A DNA stretch of 24,013 bases from Prevotellaceae bacterium UBA1726 (GTDB lineage Bacteria; Bacteroidota; Bacteroidia; Bacteroidales; Bacteroidaceae), in assembly GCA_002316005.1 (NCBI GenBank), contig DCIM01000053.1, forward strand, positions 9,322-33,334, read 5' to 3'. Position numbers and translations under genes: made by a program. Position 1 is the first letter of the stretch. Each line of letters starts with the position of its first letter. This document shows, one piece after another, positions 1 to 6,253 of this stretch. The notes under the pieces are model-generated. The model was not told the origin of the DNA and made no database searches. It saw only the letters and a program-made list of their open reading frames with translations.

Positions 1-297
1 GGCCTCACAACGGTTGTAGAGGCATTGGCTCTCGGCAAACCGATTATCTGCAGCCGGAATCCTCAAATCCCTGTGGATTTCGACAAAGAGGGTTGCGGAA
101 TTTCCGTACCTTATTATGATATTGACGGTTGGGTTAAAGCAATAGAATTCATTAGGAATAATCCTGACAAGGCTCGGGAGATGGGCGAAAAAGGAAAGGA
201 ACTTGCACGAACAACATATAACGACACTCGTTGCGCAAAAGAAGCAGCAGAAGTGCTAAAACAGGCCTGTTTAGTTAAAATTATTGAAAAACGATAA
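1..297 (+). CDS. glycosyltransferase, C-terminal fragment (GT4-like), cut by window edge
   Basis: The reading frame is open from base 1 to a TAA at 295-297, so only the last 98 residues are visible and the true start lies outside the window. The fragment begins with a GLTTVVEALALGKPII stretch, the nucleotide-sugar-binding E-x(n)-A-GKP signature seen in the C-terminal Rossmann domain of GT-B glycosyltransferases (GT4/GT1 type). It continues with GCGISVP and a helical tail containing NPDKAREMGEKGKELA, which is also typical of this fold. The sugar donor and acceptor cannot be read from the fragment. The last codons overlap a palindromic operator-like sequence (281-296) that probably serves the downstream regulator gene. 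Family assignment is confident; function beyond glycosyl transfer is unknown. Confidence 0.8.
   Translation, partial: GLTTVVEALALGKPIICSRNPQIPVDFDKEGCGISVPYYDIDGWVKAIEFIRNNPDKAREMGEKGKELARTTYNDTRCAKEAAEVLKQACLVKIIEKR
281..296. promoter_or_regulatory. upstream operator-like palindrome, copy 1
   Basis: TTATTGAAAAACGATA lies inside the last codons of the glycosyltransferase gene. It matches the promoter palindrome at 322-337 in 15 of 16 bases. The two centres are 41 bp apart, close to four helical turns, so two dimers could sit on the same DNA face. A role as a second binding site for the small XRE regulator is inferred. Confidence 0.5.
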
Positions 298-314
298 TTA
301 TTTCCCGTTTTATT

Positions 315-345
315 TTGTTTATTATCGAAAAACGATATATATTTG
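315..345 (+). promoter_or_regulatory. promoter of the regulator-NfeD-flotillin operon with embedded operator
   Basis: A Bacteroidetes -7 box TATATTTG (338-345) lies 20 bp downstream of a TTG at 315-317 that fits the -33 element. Between them is the dyad TATCG-AAAAA-CGATA (323-337), which abuts the -7 box. A protein bound there would block sigma factor, suggesting autorepression by the HTH protein that starts 23 bases later. A half-site ATCGTT recurs at 375-380 over the start of that gene. Confidence 0.6.
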
Positions 346-368
346 CACCGAACAAATAAAAATGATGT

Positions 369-566
369 ATGATAATCGTTAATGTAGATGTAATGATGGC
401 CAAGCGGAAGATGTCTTCCTTGGAGTTGGCTGAGAAGGTTGGCATAACGCCCGCGAACCTGTCAATATTGAAGACAGGTAAGGCGAAGGCGATACGCTTC
501 TCGACGCTTGATGCCATCTGTGAAGCGCTCGACTGTACTCCGGGCGACATTCTTGAATATAAATAA
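369..566 (+). CDS. small XRE/Cro-family transcriptional regulator (YozG-like)
   Basis: A 65-residue protein made almost entirely of a helix-turn-helix of the Cro/C1 type. The helices run through SSLELAEKVGIT (scaffold), PANLSILKTGKAKAIR (turn and recognition helix) and FSTLDAICEALDCTPGDIL. The length and the ending CTPGDILEY are typical of the YozG-like group that usually pairs with DUF2975 membrane proteins; no such partner is present here. The start at 369 keeps the conserved IIVNVDVMMAKRKM N-terminus. It is followed after 15 bases by the NfeD-like gene, so it probably heads that operon. Palindromes with CGATA arms in its own promoter suggest it controls itself and the operon. Family is clear; the target genes are inferred. 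Confidence 0.85.
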   Translation: MIIVNVDVMMAKRKMSSLELAEKVGITPANLSILKTGKAKAIRFSTLDAICEALDCTPGDILEYK

Positions 567-581
567 TAATAAAATAGGATT

Positions 582-1178
582 ATGGAAAACTTAATCAACT
601 TGTTTGGTTCTCTTGAACCTATGCAGAAAATCTATTGGGGTTGTGCTTTGATTGCTTCTACCCTGTTCGTGGTTCAGTTCGTTCTGACTCTTTTGGGAAT
701 GGATCACACTGATATTGATGTCGATTTCGACGGAAGTGACACAATGGATCTCGGAAATGGCATGAACATTTTCACGATGAAGAACCTTGTGAACTTCATA
801 ATGGGCTTTGGTTGGGCTGGCGTTTGCCTGAAGGATTCAATCTCAAGTCCTTTCCTCCTCATTGTCATATCTGTAATTGTTGGCATGGCTTTTGTAGCAA
901 TGTTTGTGTTCATCTATGCTAAAACCCGCAAACTGGAAAAGAATGGCGCATTTGACATAAAGGACTGCCAGGATCGCACAGCTCAGGTCTACCTCCGTAT
1001 TCCTGCTGGTGGCGAGGGCAAAGGCAAGGTGCAGATTAGCCTCAATGGTGCTGTGCAGGAACTCGACGCTATCACAGACGAGGACGCAATTCCTTCGGGA
1101 ACAACAGTAAAAATCGTTGAAGTGATGGAGGGCGACATACTGAAAGTGGTCAACATCCAGAACAATCTGGTTATCTAA
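582..1178 (+). CDS. NfeD-like membrane protein, flotillin partner
   Basis: A 198-residue protein with three probable membrane helices (about 16-39, 66-84 and 89-113) and a soluble C-terminal domain (about 125-198). That domain has the glycine-rich beta pattern of the NfeD OB-fold, ending IPSGTTVKIVEVMEGDILKVV. An acidic stretch at 41-56 lies between the first two helices. There is no serine-protease domain, so this is the short NfeD1b/YuaF type, which is known to be encoded next to flotillins and to assist them in membrane microdomains. The flotillin gene starts 32 bases downstream, which supports the assignment. The intervening leader is A/T rich and has no Shine-Dalgarno sequence. Confidence 0.8.
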   Translation: MENLINLFGSLEPMQKIYWGCALIASTLFVVQFVLTLLGMDHTDIDVDFDGSDTMDLGNGMNIFTMKNLVNFIMGFGWAGVCLKDSISSPFLLIVISVIVGMAFVAMFVFIYAKTRKLEKNGAFDIKDCQDRTAQVYLRIPAGGEGKGKVQISLNGAVQELDAITDEDAIPSGTTVKIVEVMEGDILKVVNIQNNLVI

Positions 1179-1210
1179 ATCGAATTATTAACTATTAAAC
1201 ATAAATTATT

Positions 1211-2575
1211 ATGAACAGTGTCTTTCTTTTGGCAATCGCTGTTGTCGTTGCTATCGTGTTGTTTATCTCTGTGATAAACCGCTACAGAAGATGTCCTTCT
1301 GACAAGATTCTTGTTGTCTATGGTACTACTGGCAATAAGGGTTCGGCAAAATGTATCCATGGTGGCGGTACTTTCGTATGGCCTATCATTCAGGATTATG
1401 CTTACCTGAGCCTTACTCCTATCAGTATCGACGCTAACCTGACTAATGCCCTCTCTGGACAGAACATCCGTGTGGACGTACCAAGCCGTTTCACCGTTGG
1501 TATCTCTACCGATCCTGACTATATGACAGCTGCTGCTGAGCGTCTTCTCGGCCTCTCGCCTGTTCAGATTCAGGAACTCGCACGCGATATTCTCTTCGGT
1601 CAGTTGCGTCTGGTTATTGCTACAATGTCGATTGAGGAATTGAACAACGACCGCGATAAGTTCCTTGCTGCTATCTCTGCTAATGTGGAGGTTGAGTTGA
1701 AGAAGATCGGTCTTCGCCTCATCAACGTTAACGTAACCGATATCAACGACGAGTCTGGCTATATCGAGGCTCTTGGTCGTGAGGCTGCTGCAAAGGCTAT
1801 CAACGAGGCTAAGGTTCGCGTGGCTGAGCAGGAGAAGATTGGTGAAATCGGTAAGGCTGAGGCTAACCGTGAGACTCGTATCCGTACTGCTGAGGCTAAC
1901 GCTCAGGCTATCAAGGGTGAGAACGAGGCTAAGGTGGAGATTGCAAACTCTGACGCTGAGCGTCGTGAGCGTGAAGCTGAGGCTCAGCGCAAGGCTGTTG
2001 CTGCTGAGAAAGTGGCTCAGGCTAAGGCTCTCGAGGAGGCTTACTCTGCTGAGAAACAGGCCGAGGAGGCTCGTGCTGATCGTGAGCGTGCTACTCAGGC
2101 TGCTAACGTAATCGTTGCTCAGGAAATTGAGAAGAAGCGTAAGATTATCGAGGCTGAGGCTGAGGCTGAGAAGGTTCGCGTTAATGCAAAGGGTGAGGCT
2201 GATGCTGCTTATGCAAAGATGGAGGCTGAGGCTCGTGGTCTCTTCGAAATCCTGAACAAGCAGGCTCAGGGTTATGACAAGATGATTCAGGCTGCTGGTG
2301 GTGATGCCAACAATGCTTACATCCTCTTGCTTCTTGAGAAACTGCCTGAACTCGTCAAGACTCAGGTTGAGGCTATCAAGGGTATCAACATCGACAAGGT
2401 TACTGTTTGGGATTCTGGCAACTCTGCTGACGGCAAGGGTTCTACAGCCAATTTCGTGTCAGGACTGATGAAGTCGGTTCCTCCTCTCAACGAACTCTTC
2501 GACCAGGCTGGTCTTGCACTCCCTGCTTATCTTGCAAAGAAAAAGGAAGAGCAGCAGGAAGAGACTGAGGAATAA
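1211..2575 (+). CDS. floT: flotillin-like protein (SPFH domain, FloT/YuaG type)
   Basis: A 454-residue membrane scaffold protein. An N-terminal hydrophobic segment (residues 4-22) is followed by the SPFH/band-7 domain (about 28-185), then a long alanine/glutamate-rich coiled coil (about 185-345) with many EA and EAEA repeats. A C-terminal segment contains NNAYILLLLEKLPELVKTQVEAIKGI, typical of bacterial flotillins, and the tail is acidic. Flotillins oligomerise into membrane microdomains thought to organise membrane-protein complexes and fluidity. Its partner NfeD gene lies directly upstream. The repeated GAGGCT codons of the coiled coil also create a long arginine/leucine-rich open frame on the same strand that is not a gene. 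A strong hairpin terminator follows 38 bases after the stop codon. Confidence 0.92.
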   Translation: MNSVFLLAIAVVVAIVLFISVINRYRRCPSDKILVVYGTTGNKGSAKCIHGGGTFVWPIIQDYAYLSLTPISIDANLTNALSGQNIRVDVPSRFTVGISTDPDYMTAAAERLLGLSPVQIQELARDILFGQLRLVIATMSIEELNNDRDKFLAAISANVEVELKKIGLRLINVNVTDINDESGYIEALGREAAAKAINEAKVRVAEQEKIGEIGKAEANRETRIRTAEANAQAIKGENEAKVEIANSDAERREREAEAQRKAVAAEKVAQAKALEEAYSAEKQAEEARADRERATQAANVIVAQEIEKKRKIIEAEAEAEKVRVNAKGEADAAYAKMEAEARGLFEILNKQAQGYDKMIQAAGGDANNAYILLLLEKLPELVKTQVEAIKGINIDKVTVWDSGNSADGKGSTANFVSGLMKSVPPLNELFDQAGLALPAYLAKKKEEQQEETEE

Positions 2576-2613
2576 GCCCCTCTTCTGTTCATTCGAACAA
2601 TAAATCATCATAT

Positions 2614-2643
2614 GAGTCTGAGTGATTCTCACTCAGGCTCTTT
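2614..2643 (+). terminator. rho-independent terminator after flotillin
   Basis: A 12-bp stem (GAGTCTGAGTGA, 2614-2625, with TCACTCAGGCTC, 2629-2640, including one G-T pair) closes on a TTC loop and runs into TTT. The stem is very strong, but the T tract is short. It ends the regulator-NfeD-flotillin operon. Confidence 0.75.
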
Positions 2644-2789
2644 ATGCTTGAATATACCCCCGAGGGCCCTTTCTTATATCCCTCATGTAAAGGAAATTGG
2701 CAGAAAAAACCTCCCGGAAACTGATGGCAAATAGAAACAAAATGCAGTTCTCGGCCTCCTCAAAATGTCCCAAAACCGCTCAAAGAGGC

Positions 2790-2910
2790 TCATTTCTGCC
2801 CTCCCGTTTCCTCAAACCTATGGAATGACCTCATCATTCAACCGTAATGACCAGTTCATTTAACCGTAATGACCGCCTCATTTAACTGAAATGAAGTGCT
2901 CATTCCGCCC
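2790..2910. repeat. degenerate 22-bp tandem dyad array
   Basis: Units start at 2790, 2812, 2834, 2856, 2878 and 2900 (the last partial), always 22 bp apart. The clearest three (2834, 2856, 2878) each contain TCATT-N7-AATGA, a perfect 5-bp dyad; two of them share AACCGTAATGACC. The unit at 2812 keeps TCA and AATGACC in phase. A weaker unit at 2768 keeps AACCG in phase. A period of 22 is not divisible by three, so this is not coding. GGAATGA (2822-2828) and TCATTCC (2900-2906) form an outer inverted repeat. Confidence 0.65.
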
Positions 2911-2915
2911 TTTTC

Positions 2916-2941
2916 ATCAGCGGCCGTATATGGACGCTGAT
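2916..2941. promoter_or_regulatory. 26-bp dyad upstream of glycosidase gene
   Basis: ATCAGCG (2916-2922) and CGCTGAT (2935-2941) form a perfect 7-bp inverted repeat. The 12-bp centre is itself near-symmetric (CC and GG around TATA). It could be an operator for a regulator of the glycosidase-sulfatase operon or the stem of an RNA hairpin. The same CGCTGA word recurs at 2959-2964. Confidence 0.45.
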
Positions 2942-3092
2942 TGCCTGCAAACCTAAACCGCTGAATATCAGTACAATGCAAAAATCGCCAAAACTCGCGT
3001 ATTTGAGGGCGATTCCCCACTTCCTGACTTCCGCGAGAATCTCACGAAGCAGTTTGTAAAACAAATTATAAGCAACAGCAAAACCGAAACAT

Positions 3093-4451
3093 ATGAAACA
3101 AACCGTCCTTTTCGCCTTCGTCCTTTGGGCATTATTGCCTCTGGGCTCACTCTTCGGATTGTCTCTCCCTACCCTCTCGGCTCAGGAGCAGATGATGTTT
3201 GGCGACACCACACGCGTAGGCGTACCTTATTCTAAAGATCCGCATGTGGTGAATTTCAAAGGGCGATATCTCATGTACTATTCCATCCCGCCAACTCATT
3301 GGAACAATATGGAAGGATGGAACATCGGTATTGCTGAGAGCAAGGACCTTGTTCATTGGACTCGCGTGGGCGAACTGACTCCTCAGGAGGGACTTGATTA
3401 CGAGAAAAACGGTTTCTGCGCTCCTTGTGCCTTGGTCGTAAAGGGGAAGGTTCATCTGTTCTACCAGACCTACGGCAATCGTGAGCGGGATGCTATCTGT
3501 CATGCTGTTTCAAAGGACGGACTACATTTCGACCGCGACAAGACAAACCCTATATTCCATCCGGAACCAGCCGACTGGACTTGCGGGCGTGCCATTGACG
3601 CAGAGGTGGCATTCTTCAAAGGCAAATACTACCTGTATTACGCCACACGCGACCCGGAGTTCAAGGTCCAGAAGATGGGCGTCGCTGTGGCTGACGGCAA
3701 GACCGACTTCTCACGCGGTTCATGGAAAGAGGCTTGCACGAAGAGCATCCTCTACCCTCACCTGCTTTGGGAGAAACAATGTATCGAGGCGCCATCGGTT
3801 CTCGTAAAAGGCAACACGATGTTTATGTTCTATGCCGGAGGCTACAACAACGAACCACAGCAGATTGGCATGGCGAAGAGTTACGACGGAGTGAACTTCA
3901 CCCGCTGCGGTCCTCTTCCCTTCAAACGCAACGGTCTTGACAACGAGTGGAACTCATCAGAATCGGGCCATCCGCATGTTTTCCAGGACAAAGACGGAAA
4001 AGTGTATCTGTTCTATCAGGGCAACAACGACCACGGCAAGACATGGTACATCAGTCAGGAGGAAATCCTTACGGAAAAGACAAAGAAAGGCTATGACTAC
4101 CTCTTCCTGCAGAGCGAGAAAGACAGGAAGAAACAGGAGAGTCACATTTGGGTGCAGTACGATGACATGCCTCATTTCGCCAATGGCGATGACAAGGCCC
4201 TTGCGGAGTTCGTGAAGGAAAACGCAAAAATCACATGTCCTGGAGAATGCTGTTCGCAGGGCAGGGTTATCGTTAGTTTCCTTGTTGACTTAGACGGAAC
4301 AACCAGCGATTTCAGGATTGAGCGTGGACTTTGCAAGGACAAGGATGCAGAAGCACTGCGAGTTGCAAGACTCATTCCGATGAAGGCAGGCAAGGATCAA
4401 TGGAAACCGGTGAGATATAATATCGCGGTGGAGTTCAAGAATAAACAATAG
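3093..4451 (+). CDS. secreted GH43-like glycosidase fused to a TonB C-terminal domain
   Basis: A 452-residue protein with a signal peptide (hydrophobic to about residue 29, cleavage likely after LSA before QEQ). Residues about 38-340 show a five-bladed propeller of the GH43 type: SKDPHVV (Asp49), RAIDAEVAFF (Asp169) and CIEAPSVLV (Glu232) fit the three catalytic carboxylates, with repeated KGKYYLYY-like blade strands. GH117 or another propeller glycosidase family is possible, so the substrate is open. Residues 351-452 match the TonB C-terminal domain: MPHFANGDDKALAEFVKEN, then QGRVIVSFLVDLDGTTSDF, EALRVARLIPMKAG and VRYNIAVEF. No membrane anchor precedes this domain. An unusual cysteine cluster, CPGECC, lies at 382-387. 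The sulfatase gene follows 32 bases later, suggesting joint action on a sulfated glycan. Confidence 0.8.
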   Translation: MKQTVLFAFVLWALLPLGSLFGLSLPTLSAQEQMMFGDTTRVGVPYSKDPHVVNFKGRYLMYYSIPPTHWNNMEGWNIGIAESKDLVHWTRVGELTPQEGLDYEKNGFCAPCALVVKGKVHLFYQTYGNRERDAICHAVSKDGLHFDRDKTNPIFHPEPADWTCGRAIDAEVAFFKGKYYLYYATRDPEFKVQKMGVAVADGKTDFSRGSWKEACTKSILYPHLLWEKQCIEAPSVLVKGNTMFMFYAGGYNNEPQQIGMAKSYDGVNFTRCGPLPFKRNGLDNEWNSSESGHPHVFQDKDGKVYLFYQGNNDHGKTWYISQEEILTEKTKKGYDYLFLQSEKDRKKQESHIWVQYDDMPHFANGDDKALAEFVKENAKITCPGECCSQGRVIVSFLVDLDGTTSDFRIERGLCKDKDAEALRVARLIPMKAGKDQWKPVRYNIAVEFKNKQ

Positions 4452-4483
4452 AATACAATATAAAAAAGACAACACTAACTCGT

Positions 4484-5809
4484 ATGAAAAAAACAATGCT
4501 TATGGGATTGGCAGTTGTATGTCACAGCATCGCTGCACAAGACAAACGCCCGAATGTCATCGTTATCTACACCGACGACCACGGAACTCTCGACATGAAC
4601 TGTTTCGGTGCTCCCGACCTAAGTACACCAAACATGGACCGGCTGGCCAACCAAGGTGTGAGGTTCAAACAGTTTTATGCTGCACCTGTCAGTTCGGCAT
4701 CGCGCGCTTCATTCCTTACGGGACAATACTGTCTGCATGCAGAACTTACTGGTAATGCGGGATGGACAGGATTACGTCCAGAGAAAGAGACACTGGCTGA
4801 ACGCATGAAAGCCAACGGATATCGCACGGCATGCATCGGAAAGTGGCATCTCGGTTCATGGCCGGAATATCGTCCAACAAACCAAGGCTTCGACTATTTC
4901 TGGGGATTCCTCGGAGGATGCATCGATAGTTATTCGCATTTCTATTATTGGGCAGGTCCAAACCAGCACGACCTTTTCAGAAACAACACCGAGATTTACG
5001 AACCTGGTAAGTTTTTCTGTGAAGAAACCCTTAAAGAATGCGAGAAATTCATCGTTGAACAGGATACCGACAAACCATTCTTCCTCTTCTGGGGTGTTAA
5101 CATCCCACACTACCCTCTTCAGCCAAAACAGAAATGGCTCGACTATTATTCGCATTTGAAGAACCCTCGCCGTATGTATGCTGCATTCGTATCAACGTTC
5201 GACGACTACCTCGGCGATCTCTTCACATTCCTTAAAGCCCACAATCTGCTTGACAATACAATTATCGTTCTCCAATCCGACAACGGACATAGCACAGAGG
5301 TTCGCACTTTCGGAGGTGGAGGATATTGCGGAGACTATCGTGGAGGTAAGTTCTCACTTTTTGAAGGTGGCATTCGTGTTCCCGCCATTATATCTTGGCC
5401 TGGGCACATCCCTCAAGGTGAGGTACGCGAACAAATTGCTGCAAATGTCGATTGGTTCCCAACCCTGTGCGACTACTGCGGCATTAGCTACGACGACGCA
5501 GAGATTGACGGCGTTTCCATCGTAGACATGATAGCCGACGGCAGCAAACCTACGCCACACGATGTTCTATATTTCGACTTCAACGACGAGTGGGCAGTTC
5601 GTCAAGGCGAATGGAAACTCATCAATAATGCTATCGATGTCAAGCCAAACGATAAGAACGAAACAATAAAAGGTTTGTTCCTGAGCAATTTGAGCAAGGA
5701 TTCCACAGAGAGTGTCAACTTCGCAGAGAAATATCCAAAGAAGGTAGCAGAACTCCAGAAGCTCCGCGATGCATGGGCTGACAAATACGAAAAGAAGAAA
5801 AAACAGTGA
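4484..5809 (+). CDS. secreted arylsulfatase-family (S1) sulfatase, serine type
   Basis: A 441-residue protein with a short signal peptide ending SIAAQ. The S1 sulfatase fold shows RPNVIVIYTDDHG (metal-binding Asp31/Asp32) and the formylglycine motif SSASR at 70-74 in the SxAxR form, where Ser70 replaces the usual Cys. It continues with GKWHLG (from about residue 119) and the second metal site QSDNGHS. Serine-type sulfatases are activated by the radical-SAM maturase anSME, which is not in this window. The enzyme hydrolyses sulfate esters, in this context probably on a polysaccharide. It follows the glycosidase gene by 32 bases and is probably cotranscribed. Length is normal for family S1, and the C-terminus ends in a lysine-rich helix. 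Exact specificity cannot be read from the sequence. Confidence 0.92.
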   Translation: MKKTMLMGLAVVCHSIAAQDKRPNVIVIYTDDHGTLDMNCFGAPDLSTPNMDRLANQGVRFKQFYAAPVSSASRASFLTGQYCLHAELTGNAGWTGLRPEKETLAERMKANGYRTACIGKWHLGSWPEYRPTNQGFDYFWGFLGGCIDSYSHFYYWAGPNQHDLFRNNTEIYEPGKFFCEETLKECEKFIVEQDTDKPFFLFWGVNIPHYPLQPKQKWLDYYSHLKNPRRMYAAFVSTFDDYLGDLFTFLKAHNLLDNTIIVLQSDNGHSTEVRTFGGGGYCGDYRGGKFSLFEGGIRVPAIISWPGHIPQGEVREQIAANVDWFPTLCDYCGISYDDAEIDGVSIVDMIADGSKPTPHDVLYFDFNDEWAVRQGEWKLINNAIDVKPNDKNETIKGLFLSNLSKDSTESVNFAEKYPKKVAELQKLRDAWADKYEKKKKQ

Positions 5810-5908
5810 TTTAAAATCGCCATAAAACAGGAGTTATACAGCATTCCCGCCTGTTAAAGATTTAAAATTCTGTTAATTTTCTATAAAACAAGCACTCTTG
5901 CAGACAAC
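5810..5908. other. A/T-rich spacer after sulfatase
   Basis: No gene is visible. A 6-bp inverted repeat AACAGG (5826-5831) / CCTGTT (5850-5855) with an 18-nt loop may be a weak terminator for the sulfatase operon, but no T tract follows it. Confidence 0.35.
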
Positions 5909-5944
5909 ATCGCGCACGCATTCGCGATATTATTTGTACCTTTG
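5909..5944 (+). promoter_or_regulatory. promoter of rplM-rpsI with overlapping inverted repeat
   Basis: TACCTTTG (5937-5944) is a perfect Bacteroidetes -7 box, followed by CACCC. The inverted repeat ATCGCG (5909-5914) / CGCGAT (5923-5928) lies just upstream, covering the place where the -33 element should be; no TTTG is found at that distance. This could be an operator or activator site. The expected transcript starts near 5951, about 300 nt before rplM. Confidence 0.6.
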
Positions 5945-5950
5945 CACCCG

Positions 5951-6253
5951 ATTTCGAAAGAGGTCAACAACAACGGGGAAAGCTTAGAGCCCCGGGGATA
6001 GTGCTGCGCCATAGGGCATTCAGACTAACTTCGCCCTGCAGTCGCGCGTGTTAATAGCTGTATCATTGGCCTGATCCAGCGGTTAGTGAATCGCCGTCCG
6101 AAGATTTGGTGCATCTGCCACCGCAAGCCTTATATATAAATAAGGTGGAGGATATGGTTGCGCACCAATTGAAAGTATTATGTTTTTTAGTAGTAAAATG
6201 AGCGTGGGAGATTCGGAAGATGACAAGCGCTCGCAAAAAAGAAAATTTAAAAA
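5951..6253 (+). ncRNA. long structured 5' leader of rplM-rpsI (candidate r-protein autoregulatory leader)
   Basis: About 300 nt separate the promoter from rplM with no good coding frame. Hairpins seen: GGGG/CCCC (5975-5978 with 5990-5993); AGGGC/GCCCT (6013-6017 with 6033-6037); GCGGTT-AGTG-AATCGC (6079-6094); CCTTAT-ATATAA-ATAAGG (6128-6145); GAGCG/CGCTC (6200-6204 with 6228-6232). A long-range pairing, TTGGTGC (6106-6112) with GCACCAA (6162-6168), competes with GGTG/CACC (6108-6111 with 6119-6122), and CCACC (6118-6122) can also pair with GGTGG (6144-6148). A T6 run lies at 6183-6188. Mutually exclusive pairings suggest feedback control by L13 or S9. The function is inferred. Confidence 0.5.

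Larger units (their letters stand above)
2641..3092. other. long intergenic region rich in dyads, no gene seen
   Basis: I find no convincing coding frame here. The first 125 bases show nothing clear. From about 2768 a 22-bp period appears (separate entry). Then come a 26-bp dyad (separate entry), CTGA-ATA-TCAG (2961-2971), the inverted repeat AATCGCC (2983-2989) / GGCGATT (3008-3014), and an imperfect dyad CTTC...GAAG with GAGA/TCTC inside (3028-3049). The region must hold the promoter of the glycosidase-sulfatase pair, but I could not identify a TAnnTTTG box. Confidence 0.6.

Noticed and set aside
1773..2111. 112-residue arginine/leucine-rich open frame on the + strand inside the flotillin gene
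   Set aside because: It is the shifted reading of the GAGGCT-type codon repeats of the flotillin coiled coil and has a composition unlike a real protein.
2790..2910. CRISPR array
   Set aside because: Spacing is only 22 bp with no distinct spacers, the units are degenerate, and there are no cas genes.
3481..3807. 108-residue + strand frame inside the glycosidase gene
   Set aside because: It is out of frame with a gene whose catalytic residues are in place and has no domain of its own.
5951..6253. tRNA, tmRNA, SRP RNA or RNase P RNA in the rplM leader
   Set aside because: No T-loop GTTCRA, no SRP GGAAG..AGCA core and no RNase P GAGGAAAGTCC core could be found.
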